Shown here one piece after another: positions 38,471 to 46,348 of a stretch of 64,000 nucleotides of DNA (its first letter is position 1; every line of letters begins with the position of its first letter). The notes below the pieces were generated by a model. That model saw only the letters and a program-made list of their open reading frames with translations, ran no database searches and was not told the DNA's origin. Both the position numbers and the translations under genes were made by a program. The stretch is taken from positions 1 to 64,000 of the forward strand of contig NZ_FOAZ01000031.1 in the NCBI RefSeq assembly GCF_900109465.1. Direction: 5' to 3'. This DNA comes from Streptacidiphilus jiangxiensis. Its GTDB lineage: Bacteria; Actinomycetota; Actinomycetes; Streptomycetales; Streptomycetaceae.

Positions 38471-39561
38471 CGGTCGCCTCCGCCCTGCCAGCGGAGCAGC
38501 ACGACCTCGGAGCTGAACCCCGGGCCGAGCGCCAGCAGCAGGCCCGGGCTGCCGGGCGGCGGGGGCCGCAGGGCCAGGGTGTCGCGCAGGATGTGCAGCA
38601 CCGACGACGAGGACAGGTTGCCCACCTCGGCGAGCGAACGCCAGGTCAGCTCGAGCGCGTCCGGTCCGAGGCCCAGCGTCTCCTGGAGCGCCTCCAGCAC
38701 CTTGGGCCCGCCGGGGTGGCAGACCCAGCCCGCCACGCCGTCCGGCTTGAGGTCGTGGGCGGCCAGGAACGAGCGGACCTCCTCGCCCAGGTGCAGCCGG
38801 ACCAGCTCGGGCAGTTCGGCGCCCAGCACGATCGAGAATCCGCTGTCGCCGATGTCCCAGCCCAGCGCGCGCTCGGTGCCGGGGTAGAGGCGGCTCCGGG
38901 TGCTCACCACATCGGGCCCGGAGAACTCCTGACGGCGCGGATGGTGGCGGCCGACGGCCACGAGCGCGGCGGCGCCGTCGCCGAAGAGCGCCCCGGCCAC
39001 CAGGTTCGCCACGGAGGTGTCGGCGCGCTGCAGGGTCAGCGAGCACAGTTCGACCGAGAGCAGCACCGCGACCTGGTCCGGGTGGCCCTCGAGGTAGTCG
39101 TGGACCCGGGCGAGTCCGGCCGCCCCTGCGACGCAGCCGAGGCCGAACACGGGGATGCGCTTGACGTCCGGCCGCAGGCCCAGCCGCCCCGCGAGGCGGG
39201 CCTCCAGGGAGGGCGCGGCGATGCCCGTGACCGAGGTGGCGAGGACGAGGTCGACCTCCTGCGGGGCGATCCCGGCCTCGTCCAGGGCGGCCGCGAGCGC
39301 CCGCTCGGCGAGCCGCACCCCCTCCTCGATGAACAGGTCGTTCGCCGCACCGAACCCGTCGAGCCCGGCATAGCGTTCGAGCGGCTGGACGAGGTGCCGG
39401 GTGCGGACACCGGCGGTGGCGTGCAGGCGCTCCAGTACGGCGCGCTCCCGCGTTTCGTCGTGTGCCCCCTCCAGGCACATCGTCGCGAGCGCGTCGGTGA
39501 TCTCACGCTGGCGGTACCGGTGTTCCGGAAGCACTCCGTGGACAGCCGCGATTCGCGTCAT
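38467..39561 (-). CDS. Type III polyketide synthase (alkylresorcinol/alkylpyrone synthase type)
   Basis: 364 residues with an intact chalcone-synthase-like triad: Cys143 (F-G-L-G-C-V-A-G), His282 (C-H-P-G-G-P) and Asn315 (G-N-L-S-S-S-S). G-P-G-F-S-S-E closes the active site. It extends an acyl-CoA starter with malonyl-CoA to resorcinols or pyrones. I prefer ATG 39561 to ATG 39582, because TATGAT (39573-39568) is a perfect -10 placed 6 nt before 39561, which overlaps the upstream candidate and implies a leaderless mRNA. It heads a three-gene operon resembling srsABC and is divergent from a UbiA gene. Confidence 0.9.
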   Translation of the reverse strand: MTRIAAVHGVLPEHRYRQREITDALATMCLEGAHDETRERAVLERLHATAGVRTRHLVQPLERYAGLDGFGAANDLFIEEGVRLAERALAAALDEAGIAPQEVDLVLATSVTGIAAPSLEARLAGRLGLRPDVKRIPVFGLGCVAGAAGLARVHDYLEGHPDQVAVLLSVELCSLTLQRADTSVANLVAGALFGDGAAALVAVGRHHPRRQEFSGPDVVSTRSRLYPGTERALGWDIGDSGFSIVLGAELPELVRLHLGEEVRSFLAAHDLKPDGVAGWVCHPGGPKVLEALQETLGLGPDALELTWRSLAEVGNLSSSSVLHILRDTLALRPPPPGSPGLLLALGPGFSSEVVLLRWQGGGDR

Positions 39562-39678
39562 CCAGCCATCATAGGCCGTCATCTGATCAATCCTCAGAAC
39601 ACGAACCGAACATCCGGAACATCAGCTGAACGAAGAGTTCCCGGGCATTTCACGCGCGTGGCGCGGCGCGCGCCGGGG

Positions 39679-40575
39679 ATGTCGTTCTACGCTCGGGGCG
39701 TGGACGCCGTCGGAGTGGTGGACCGGACCGGACCCGGCGCGGCCCGGGCCCTCGGGCGTGTCCGGAGTCTGCTGCTGGCCGCTCACCCCGCTCCCGCCGC
39801 CGCGGTGACGGCCGTGGTCACCGCGCTGGCCGCCGCGTCCGGGCGTGGCGTGACCGGCACGGCGCTGATCGGGGCGTCCGTGCTGGCCGGCCAGCTCTCC
39901 ATCGGCTGGAGCAACGACGCGGTGGACGCCGCCCGGGACACCGTCGCGGCACGGGCCGACAAACCGCTGGCGACGGGCGCCGTCTCCCGGCGCACGGTGG
40001 CGGTCGCGGCGGCGTGCGCGCTCACCGCCTGCGTCCCGCTGTCCCTCGCGAGCGGACGGTCCGCCGGCAGCCTGCACCTGGTCGGGGTGGCCGCGGGCTG
40101 GGCCTACAACCTCGGCGTGAAACGGACCGCCTGGTCCTGGCTCCCCTACGGCCTCGCCTTCGGTCTGCTTCCCGCCTACCTGACCCGCGCGCTCCCCGGC
40201 TCCCCGTGGCCGCACTGGTGGGCACCCACTGCTGCGGCACTGCTGGGCGTGGGCGCCCACGCGGCCAACGTCCTGCCGGACATCGACGACGACCTGCGGG
40301 CCGGGGTGCGGGGCCTGCCGCAGCGGCTGGGCGGGCGCGGAGCGCGCGTGCTCGCCGCCGGCGCACTGGGCGCGGGCTCGGCCGTGCTCCTGTGCGGGCC
40401 GTCCGGTCCCGTGGATCTGTCCGGCGTGCTCGGCCTCACGGCCGCGGGTGCGCTCTCCTCGGCCGTCGTCCTGTGGCCGCCGGGCCGGAGCCGCGCGCCG
40501 TTCCTCGCCTGCCTGGCCCTGGCCGGCGCCGACGTGCTCCTGCTGCTCCTGCGCGGCGGTCGCCTGGCGGGCTGA
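39679..40575 (+). CDS. UbiA-family membrane prenyltransferase
   Basis: 298 residues with eight or nine hydrophobic segments. First Asp-rich motif N-D-A-V-D-A-A-R-D; second D-I-D-D-D-L-R-A-G, the metal-diphosphate ligands of UbiA enzymes. It attaches a prenyl group to an aromatic acceptor or lipid. Start choice is uncertain (ATG 39679 or GTG 39700; neither has a clear ribosome site). It is divergent from the type III PKS operon, so its acceptor may be the alkylresorcinol, which would give a prenylated phenolic lipid. That link is inference. A small hairpin follows the stop. Confidence 0.82.
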   Translation: MSFYARGVDAVGVVDRTGPGAARALGRVRSLLLAAHPAPAAAVTAVVTALAAASGRGVTGTALIGASVLAGQLSIGWSNDAVDAARDTVAARADKPLATGAVSRRTVAVAAACALTACVPLSLASGRSAGSLHLVGVAAGWAYNLGVKRTAWSWLPYGLAFGLLPAYLTRALPGSPWPHWWAPTAAALLGVGAHAANVLPDIDDDLRAGVRGLPQRLGGRGARVLAAGALGAGSAVLLCGPSGPVDLSGVLGLTAAGALSSAVVLWPPGRSRAPFLACLALAGADVLLLLLRGGRLAG

Positions 40576-40600
40576 GCCCACCAGGCCGTTCGCGGGCCAC

Positions 40601-40615
40601 CGCCCCGGCGGGGCG
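40601..40615. terminator. Short hairpin between UbiA and lipoprotein genes
   Basis: CGCCCC pairs with GGGGCG around a 3-nt loop, between converging genes. Confidence 0.45.
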
Positions 40616-40620
40616 CGACC

Positions 40621-41169
40621 TCAGTAGCCGTAGCCGCCGCCTCCGGAGCCGCTGGTGCTCGGGCTCGGCGCCGGCGTCGCGGGAGCACTGGTGATCGCGT
40701 TGCCGTCGACGCCGACGACGTACCAGGTGCCGCCGAAGTTGGTGATCCCCTCCCCGGTCACGTCACCGGACTTGGTGTCCTTCACGAAGGTGTAGAGGGG
40801 GTGGCCGTGGTAGGTGACCTGCGTCGTGTGGTCCGTGCGGGCGGTCGTGCCGACCATCGAGGCGTTGAGACCGCTGCTGGTCGGTGTGCCCGCCGTGTGG
40901 GCCGGCGGCCAGAAGGACGCGCACGTCCCGTAGCAGCTGGACTTGCCACCGGAGTCCGCAGTCAGCAGGTACAGGGTGCGGCCGGAGCCGTCCACCAGGA
41001 TCTGCCCGTACTTCGAGTTCACGGTGTGCACCGCCGCGGAGGTCGTCGCGGTGGATCCGCCTGTCGAGCTGGGAGGCGAGGAGACCGCGTTCTTGGTGCT
41101 GGAGCTGCAGCCGACGGCCAGGGCCGCGACAGCCATGGCGACGGCCGGGAGGGCGAGGAGACGATTCAT
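40621..41169 (-). CDS. Lipoprotein with COG4315-type repeats
   Basis: 182 residues. The signal peptide ends in the lipobox L-A-V-G-C (Cys21), so the protein is lipid-anchored outside the membrane. The mature part has a Ser/Thr linker then two COG4315 repeats: V-N-S-K-Y-G-Q-I-L-V-D-G-x-G-R-T-L-Y-L and V-T-Y-H-G-H-P-L-Y-T-F, the first with C-Y-G-T-C and W-P-P. The tail is Ser/Gly-rich, ending GGGGYGY. Function is unknown; related proteins are near extracytoplasmic sigma factor or redox genes. ATG 41169 begins the signal peptide. Confidence 0.85.
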   Translation of the reverse strand: MNRLLALPAVAMAVAALAVGCSSSTKNAVSSPPSSTGGSTATTSAAVHTVNSKYGQILVDGSGRTLYLLTADSGGKSSCYGTCASFWPPAHTAGTPTSSGLNASMVGTTARTDHTTQVTYHGHPLYTFVKDTKSGDVTGEGITNFGGTWYVVGVDGNAITSAPATPAPSPSTSGSGGGGYGY

Positions 41170-41376
41170 GACGATCTTCTTCCGAGAGGACTGCCGCGAC
41201 ACCCGCTGTGAAGCGGTCGGTCCGTCGGCCCGCCGAAAGCGGGGTCCTGCCCGGTACTACGCCCACGGACGGAAGCGGGTTCAGCTCCCGCGAGCCGGGC
41301 CTTGGCCAAGCTCCCGTGGGGCCCTGCCGGAGGCCCCGCCTTCCCGGTTCCTGCGCGGATACGCGATCGTTGACGC

Positions 41377-42300
41377 ATGAACGATCATCACGCCACGCCC
41401 GACAGCGCCGTCGGCGTCCTCGACCCACGCGAGGTCGAGGAGATCCGGCAGTTCTGGGGCGGTCTCGGGCTGCCGGGCCTCGTCGACGTCCACACGCACT
41501 TCATGCCCGAGCGTGTCCTGCGCAAGGTCTGGGACTACTTCGACGCCATGGGGCCGCTGACCGGCGGGGCGGCCTGGCCGATCACCTACCGCCACGAGGA
41601 GGACGAGCGCAGCGCCGTCCTCCGGGCCTTCGGCGTCCGCGCGTTCACCGCGATGCTCTACCCGCACAAGGCCGGCATGGCCCGCTGGCTGAACACCTGG
41701 GCCGTCGACTTCGCCCGGCGCACCCCCGACTGCCTGCACACCGCGACGCTCTTCCCCGAGCCCGACGTGGAGGCGTACGTCCGCGAGGCCGTCGAGGCGG
41801 GCGCGCGGGTGTTCAAGGCGCACGTGCAGGTCGGCGCCTACGACCCGACCGACGAGCTGCTCCGGTCGGCCTGGGGCCTGCTGGCCGAGGCGGGCGTCCC
41901 CGTCGTCATCCACTGCGGCTCCGGACCCGCGCCCGGCAAGCACACCGGCCCCGAGCCGATCGCCGCGGTCCTGGCCCGGCACCCGCGGCTGCGCCTGATC
42001 GTCGCGCACCTCGGCATGCCCGAGTACGAGGACTTCCTCACCCTGGCCGAGCAGTACGACCAGGTGCGGCTGGACACGACGATGGCCTTCACCGACTTCA
42101 GCGAACAGCTGATGCCCTTCCCGAAGCGGGCCCTGCCGCGCCTGGCCGACCTGGGCGACCGGGTGCTGCTCGGCTCCGACTTCCCCAACATCCCCTACCC
42201 CTACCTGCACCAACTGCGCGCCCTGGAGCGCCTCGACCTCGGCCCGGACTGGCTCCGGGCCGTCTGCCACGACAATGCGGCGCGTCTCTTCGCCCTGTGA
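41377..42300 (+). CDS. Amidohydrolase-family metal-dependent hydrolase (TIM-barrel)
   Basis: 307 residues of the Amidohydro_2 type: D-V-H-T-H-F (36-41) after the first strand, F-K-A-H-V-Q, V-I-H-C-G-S-G, I-V-A-H-L-G-M-P-E-Y and G-S-D-F-P-N. The substrate could be a lactone, a decarboxylation substrate or an amide. No clear partner; a large hypothetical gene converges 7 bp after its stop. ATG 41377 has no strong ribosome site. Confidence 0.87.
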   Translation: MNDHHATPDSAVGVLDPREVEEIRQFWGGLGLPGLVDVHTHFMPERVLRKVWDYFDAMGPLTGGAAWPITYRHEEDERSAVLRAFGVRAFTAMLYPHKAGMARWLNTWAVDFARRTPDCLHTATLFPEPDVEAYVREAVEAGARVFKAHVQVGAYDPTDELLRSAWGLLAEAGVPVVIHCGSGPAPGKHTGPEPIAAVLARHPRLRLIVAHLGMPEYEDFLTLAEQYDQVRLDTTMAFTDFSEQLMPFPKRALPRLADLGDRVLLGSDFPNIPYPYLHQLRALERLDLGPDWLRAVCHDNAARLFAL

Positions 42301-42307
42301 CGACTCG

Positions 42308-43696
42308 TCATCCGGCGTTCGACCGCATCACCGCGGCCGCCGCGTACCGGAGCCAGGCGTACCAGGTCAGGTCGTCCCACCACGGGCGGCCGCGCTCCGC
42401 GTCGCGCGGCTCGTGGCCGAGCAGCCCCAGGGCCCGGTCGGTGGCGTCGTTCCCGGGGAACAGCAGGCTGAAAGCGGCGAGTTCCCCGGCCAGCGCGGCG
42501 GCAACCCGCCCGGAGCCACCGCGAGACGCGAGATGCGCGTCCGCGACGAGGGCGGGCAGGACGGTGGGGTCGTCGTACTCCCGGTACGGGCCCGCGCCGC
42601 CGTGGGCGAGCAGGTCGCGGCAGGTGGCGAGGAGGAGGTGGAGCTCGGGGAAGAGCTCGCGCAACTCCCAGGCGCTGAGCGGGAGCTGATCCGGTCCGGG
42701 GGCTCGCTCGACGGGTTTCCGCAGGTCGAGCAAGTGCAGCGACAAGGCGGCGACCTCCTTCTGCACCCCGGTCGCGACCGGGTCGCCGAGGTCGAGGACC
42801 TGGAGCCTGCTCGCCCAGGGCATCGCCACCAGAAGGGAGCGCCGGACGCGGCGGCGCCCGGACTCGGCCGGGCCGCCGCCGAACGCGTCGAGCAGGTGCC
42901 GGGCGTGGCCGTGACGTCGGCCGCCACCCGGTGTCGGCTCGGTGTCGGCCTCGACCCTGGCGGGCGCACCGGCCGATGCGATCTGGCGGAGCCGGTACTG
43001 CGCCTGGGCCAGCAGCGCCGGCCAGCCCAACGACGGGACCTCGTCCGACGGCCAGTCCCGCCAGGGCAGCAGACGCCACCGGTCCAGCGCGAGCAGCTCG
43101 GTCAACTGTCGTACCAGGTCAGCAAGTTCCAGGCGCCGCAGGGAGATGTCCACCGGGTCGGCGGGGTCGAAGAAGCCGAGCACCGCGCTCTCGGTCGCCA
43201 GCACCTCGTCCGCCGTCCCGACCGGCTCGGGGAAGGAGACGAGACCCTCCTGCACGGCCAGCACCCAGAGGTCGCACAGTTCCGAGGCCTCCACATACAA
43301 GCGGCGCACCGTCCTGCTGTCGAGCGGGCGGTCCGATCGGCCGCAGCTCGCGATCAGATCCTCGAGTTGCCGGGCGGGCGCGGCGGCGGGCACGCCGAAC
43401 CACTCTCCCACCCGATCGAGCGCCCATCCCCGGGGAGACCGGAGCGCGGCGGCCGGATCCGCCAACTCGGCGCAGAACGACTCCAGCCCCTGCCGCGCGG
43501 CGACGGGCAGGGCCAGCTCGGTCGTGGCCAGGAACTCCACGAGCGTGTCCTCCGGCTCCCCGCGCGCCGCCGCGGTCCGCACCCGCGGATGCGCGAACCA
43601 CTCCAACTCACGGCACAGCAGCCGCACCTGGCCATCGTCCGGCTCGACGCCGAGCGCACGGAGAAAGGCCGGTCCCGCCGTCATCGGCTCCGCCAC
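42308..43696 (-). CDS. Hypothetical protein, 462 residues, no recognised domain
   Basis: Rich in Leu, Ala, Arg and Trp, mostly helical, with no signal peptide or transmembrane segment. The middle has a disordered stretch (P-T-P-G-G-G-R-R-H-G-H-A-R). A W-W-D-D-L-T-W-Y-A-W-L-R-Y segment closes the protein. Neither catalytic motif nor nucleotide loop is visible. The GTG at 43696 is the longest start; ATG 43684 with GGAG nearby is an alternative. The continuous frame over 1.4 kb with normal third-position bias supports it as a real gene. It lies between an amidohydrolase and a transporter, with no clear operon. Confidence 0.7.
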   Translation of the reverse strand: MAEPMTAGPAFLRALGVEPDDGQVRLLCRELEWFAHPRVRTAAARGEPEDTLVEFLATTELALPVAARQGLESFCAELADPAAALRSPRGWALDRVGEWFGVPAAAPARQLEDLIASCGRSDRPLDSRTVRRLYVEASELCDLWVLAVQEGLVSFPEPVGTADEVLATESAVLGFFDPADPVDISLRRLELADLVRQLTELLALDRWRLLPWRDWPSDEVPSLGWPALLAQAQYRLRQIASAGAPARVEADTEPTPGGGRRHGHARHLLDAFGGGPAESGRRRVRRSLLVAMPWASRLQVLDLGDPVATGVQKEVAALSLHLLDLRKPVERAPGPDQLPLSAWELRELFPELHLLLATCRDLLAHGGAGPYREYDDPTVLPALVADAHLASRGGSGRVAAALAGELAAFSLLFPGNDATDRALGLLGHEPRDAERGRPWWDDLTWYAWLRYAAAAVMRSNAG

Positions 43697-43738
43697 TACC
43701 CTCAGCTCCCCCGGTCACCGACACCCTGCGCGCTCACC

Positions 43739-44671
43739 CTAACGCCGGCCGACCGGCTCCCTGACCGGCTCCCCGACCGGCTCCACGCCTGCCCGCTCGG
43801 CGGCCCGTTGCCGCAGGCCGAGGACGAGGCCGGCGATCACCACGGCGATGCCCAGCCAGACCGTGGCGCCCGGAGCGCCGGTGCCCGAGGCGGTGGCGAC
43901 CAGGGCCGCCGACAGTGGGGCGATGCCGGTGAGCAGTCCGGCGCGGCCCGCGCCGACGGCGCGGACGGTCGAGTACCACAGGACGAAGGCGACCGCCGTC
44001 ACCATGAGGGCCAGGTACCCCGTCGCCGCCCACTGGGTCATGGTCAACTTCGTGACGGCCGACGGCCCTTCACGCGTCACACCGAGAGTGGCGAAGACCG
44101 CCGCGCCCATCCACGTCGCGTGGACGGACACGCCCCACGGCGAGTGCCGCGGCAGAACCGGCACGGCGAGCAGGGTGAACGCGGCCTCGCAGCACAGGGC
44201 CAGTGCCGCCCAGCCGAGGCCGACGGCGTCGGTCCGGCCCGTGCCCTCGACCAGCACGGCGCCGAGCATGACCACGGGCGCCGCGAGCAGCACCTGCCGG
44301 CTCGGCCTGCGCCGCTCCAGCAGCGGGCCCACCAGGCCGAGCACCAGCGGCACGCAGGCCACCGCCACGGCGACCGCCGCCGGCTCCGCGTGGGCGACGC
44401 CGCGCACCACCGCCACGTTGAACAGCACCAGGCCGCTGACCGCGAGCCCGGCCAGCCACAGCCACTCCCGTCCGCGCGGCCGCACCACACGGGCCCCGGC
44501 GAACCGGGCGAGGAGCAGCAGGGTGGCGGTCGCGGCGGCATACCGGACGGCCTGGGAGGTGAACAGCGGCGCGTCGACGAGCGTGCGGGAGACGGTCACG
44601 CTGCCGCCGACCAGCGCCATCCCGGCCATGCCGGGCAGGAGCTGCGCGAGCCGTGGGGAGTTTCGGTCCAT
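43739..44671 (-). CDS. EamA/DMT family transporter
   Basis: 310 residues, ten membrane helices in two EamA halves; V-R-Y-A-A-A-T-A-T-L and G-I-A-P-L-S-A-A-L-V are family-like. The cytosolic C-terminus is a short V-x-E-P-V repeat encoded by a 12-bp DNA repeat (about 43751-43785). It is divergent from a MocR-type regulator, a common exporter arrangement. The start codon at 44671 lies inside the GGTCCAT arm of the likely operator. The exported compound is unknown. Confidence 0.87.
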   Translation of the reverse strand: MDRNSPRLAQLLPGMAGMALVGGSVTVSRTLVDAPLFTSQAVRYAAATATLLLLARFAGARVVRPRGREWLWLAGLAVSGLVLFNVAVVRGVAHAEPAAVAVAVACVPLVLGLVGPLLERRRPSRQVLLAAPVVMLGAVLVEGTGRTDAVGLGWAALALCCEAAFTLLAVPVLPRHSPWGVSVHATWMGAAVFATLGVTREGPSAVTKLTMTQWAATGYLALMVTAVAFVLWYSTVRAVGAGRAGLLTGIAPLSAALVATASGTGAPGATVWLGIAVVIAGLVLGLRQRAAERAGVEPVGEPVREPVGRR

Positions 44672-44699
44672 GCCGTCCACACTGCCCGCACAATGGACC
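44665..44699. promoter_or_regulatory. Probable MocR operator between divergent genes
   Basis: GGTCCAT (44665-44671) and ATGGACC (44693-44699) are perfect inverted 7-bp arms 21 bp apart. Further GTCCA copies (about 44676, 44709 and 44732) surround them. Confidence 0.5.
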
Positions 44700-44700
44700 C

Positions 44701-46308
44701 ATGGGCAGGTCCACCGTGGCACCGAACAAGGGGTCCAAAGTGTCCGCTGGGACGTCGGGCGCGGTCGTCGGCTCGGACTTCCTGCAGTTGGCCATCGACG
44801 AGGCACCGCCAGGCGGGCGTACGACCTGGCTCGCCGACCGGCTGCGGGCGGCCATCGCGGACGGACGGCTGCCGGTCGGGACACGGCTGCCCGCCAGCCG
44901 GGTGCTGGCCCAGGAGTTGCGGGTCACCCGGGGCGTGGTGATCGAGGCCTACCGGCGGCTCGCCGAATCCGGTCAGATCGCCGGGCGCGGCCGACTGGGC
45001 ACGGTGGTCGTGGCCGCTCCCGTCCGGCCCTCCGCCCGGCCGCCGGCCCGCCCCCTCGACCGGCCCGCCACCGGAGCGCCGGTGCAGCCACCGGCCCAGC
45101 CGGCTGTCCGACCCGACGCGCGCCTCCCGGACGGCGAGGCGGAGTGCGGCGCCGCGTTGTTCGGGTCGGCGGAGCGCGAAGGCGTCGTCGACACTCTGCG
45201 CACCCTGCCCTGCCGGATCGACTTCTCCCCCGGCGTTCCCGATCTGGCCGCCTTCCCCCGCACCGCGTGGCTGCGCGCCGAGCGCGCCGTGCTGGCCGGT
45301 CTCACCCCGGCCGACTTCGGCTACGGCGACCCCCGCGGCGCCCCGGCCCTGCGGCGGGCGGTCGTGGGCTGGCTGGCGCGCAACCGCGGCATCCTGGCCG
45401 ACCCGGACGAGGTGGTGGTGGTCGCGGGGGTGGCCCAGGCCCTCGCCCTGCTCGGGCCGGTCCTGCTGGCGGAGGGGATCGGCCCGGTCGCCGTCGAGGA
45501 CCCGGGATCGCTGGGCGCCCGCCAACAGCTGGAGTACGTCGGGCTCACGCTCGTGCCGGTGCCGGTGGACGCCGGAGGGCTCGACGTCCGCGCGTTGCGT
45601 GCCTGCGGCGCCCGCGCCGTGCTGCTCACCCCGGCCCACCAGTTCCCCACCGGAGCGGTTCTGGACGGGGAGCGTCGGCGCGAGCTGCTCGCCTGGGTGG
45701 CCGACGGCGGCCTGGTGATCGAGGACGACTACGACGCCGAGCACCGTTACGACCGGCCCCCGGTGCCCGCGCTGCGTTCCCTGCTGCCCGAGGGCGTCTG
45801 CTACGCGGGCAGTGTCTCCAAGCTGCTCGCACCCGCCCTGCGGATCGGCTGGCTGCTGGTGCCGCCGGAGCGCCGCGAGGCGATCGTGGCCGCGAAGCGG
45901 CACGCCGACCTCGGCAACGGCGTGCTCACCCAGCTCGTCCTGGCCCGGCTGATGGACTCCGGCGAGCTGGAACGGCATCTGCGCCATGTCCGGCTGCGCC
46001 ACCGCAAGCGCCGGGACGTCATGCTGCGGGCGCTCGCGGCCCACCTGCCCGCCGCCCGCGTGCACGGTGCGGCGGCGGGCCTGCACCTGACGGTGACCTT
46101 CGACGGCGCCTTCGGCGACCTCGACGACACCGCGCTCGCCTCGGCGGCGCTCGCCCGCGGCGTCAAGGTCCACCCGCTCTCCTGGCACCGCATCCAGCCG
46201 GGCCCTCCGGGCCTTGTACTCGGCTACGCGGCGGACCCGGCCCACGAGATCGACGAGGGCGTCTCCCTGCTCGCCGCCGCGCTGGGGGATCTGCGCCGCG
46301 ACGGCTGA
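44701..46308 (+). CDS. MocR/PdxR-type regulator (GntR HTH plus aminotransferase-like domain)
   Basis: 535 residues. The N-terminal winged helix of GntR type spans about 35-100 (L-R-A-A-I-A-D-G-R-L-P-V-G-T-R-L-P-A-S-R-V-L-A-Q-E-L-x-V-T-R). A Pro/Ala-rich linker (about 105-150) leads to an aminotransferase fold I domain with P-G-V-P-D-L-A-A-F-P, E-D-D-Y-D-A-E-H-R-Y and the PLP-lysine context G-S-V-S-K. It uses PLP as a sensor ligand. ATG 44701 is annotated; GTG 44740 with AAGGGG upstream is an equally good start. It likely controls the divergent EamA exporter. Confidence 0.88.
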   Translation: MGRSTVAPNKGSKVSAGTSGAVVGSDFLQLAIDEAPPGGRTTWLADRLRAAIADGRLPVGTRLPASRVLAQELRVTRGVVIEAYRRLAESGQIAGRGRLGTVVVAAPVRPSARPPARPLDRPATGAPVQPPAQPAVRPDARLPDGEAECGAALFGSAEREGVVDTLRTLPCRIDFSPGVPDLAAFPRTAWLRAERAVLAGLTPADFGYGDPRGAPALRRAVVGWLARNRGILADPDEVVVVAGVAQALALLGPVLLAEGIGPVAVEDPGSLGARQQLEYVGLTLVPVPVDAGGLDVRALRACGARAVLLTPAHQFPTGAVLDGERRRELLAWVADGGLVIEDDYDAEHRYDRPPVPALRSLLPEGVCYAGSVSKLLAPALRIGWLLVPPERREAIVAAKRHADLGNGVLTQLVLARLMDSGELERHLRHVRLRHRKRRDVMLRALAAHLPAARVHGAAAGLHLTVTFDGAFGDLDDTALASAALARGVKVHPLSWHRIQPGPPGLVLGYAADPAHEIDEGVSLLAAALGDLRRDG

Positions 46309-46317
46309 CGGGCCGCC

Positions 46318-46339
46318 GGCGCCGCCGAAGACCGGCGCC
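46318..46339. terminator. Terminator between MocR and acyl-CoA ligase genes
   Basis: GGCGCCG (46318-46324) pairs with CGGCGCC (46333-46339), in the 40-bp gap between converging genes. Confidence 0.5.
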
Positions 46340-46348
46340 ACCCGTGGA

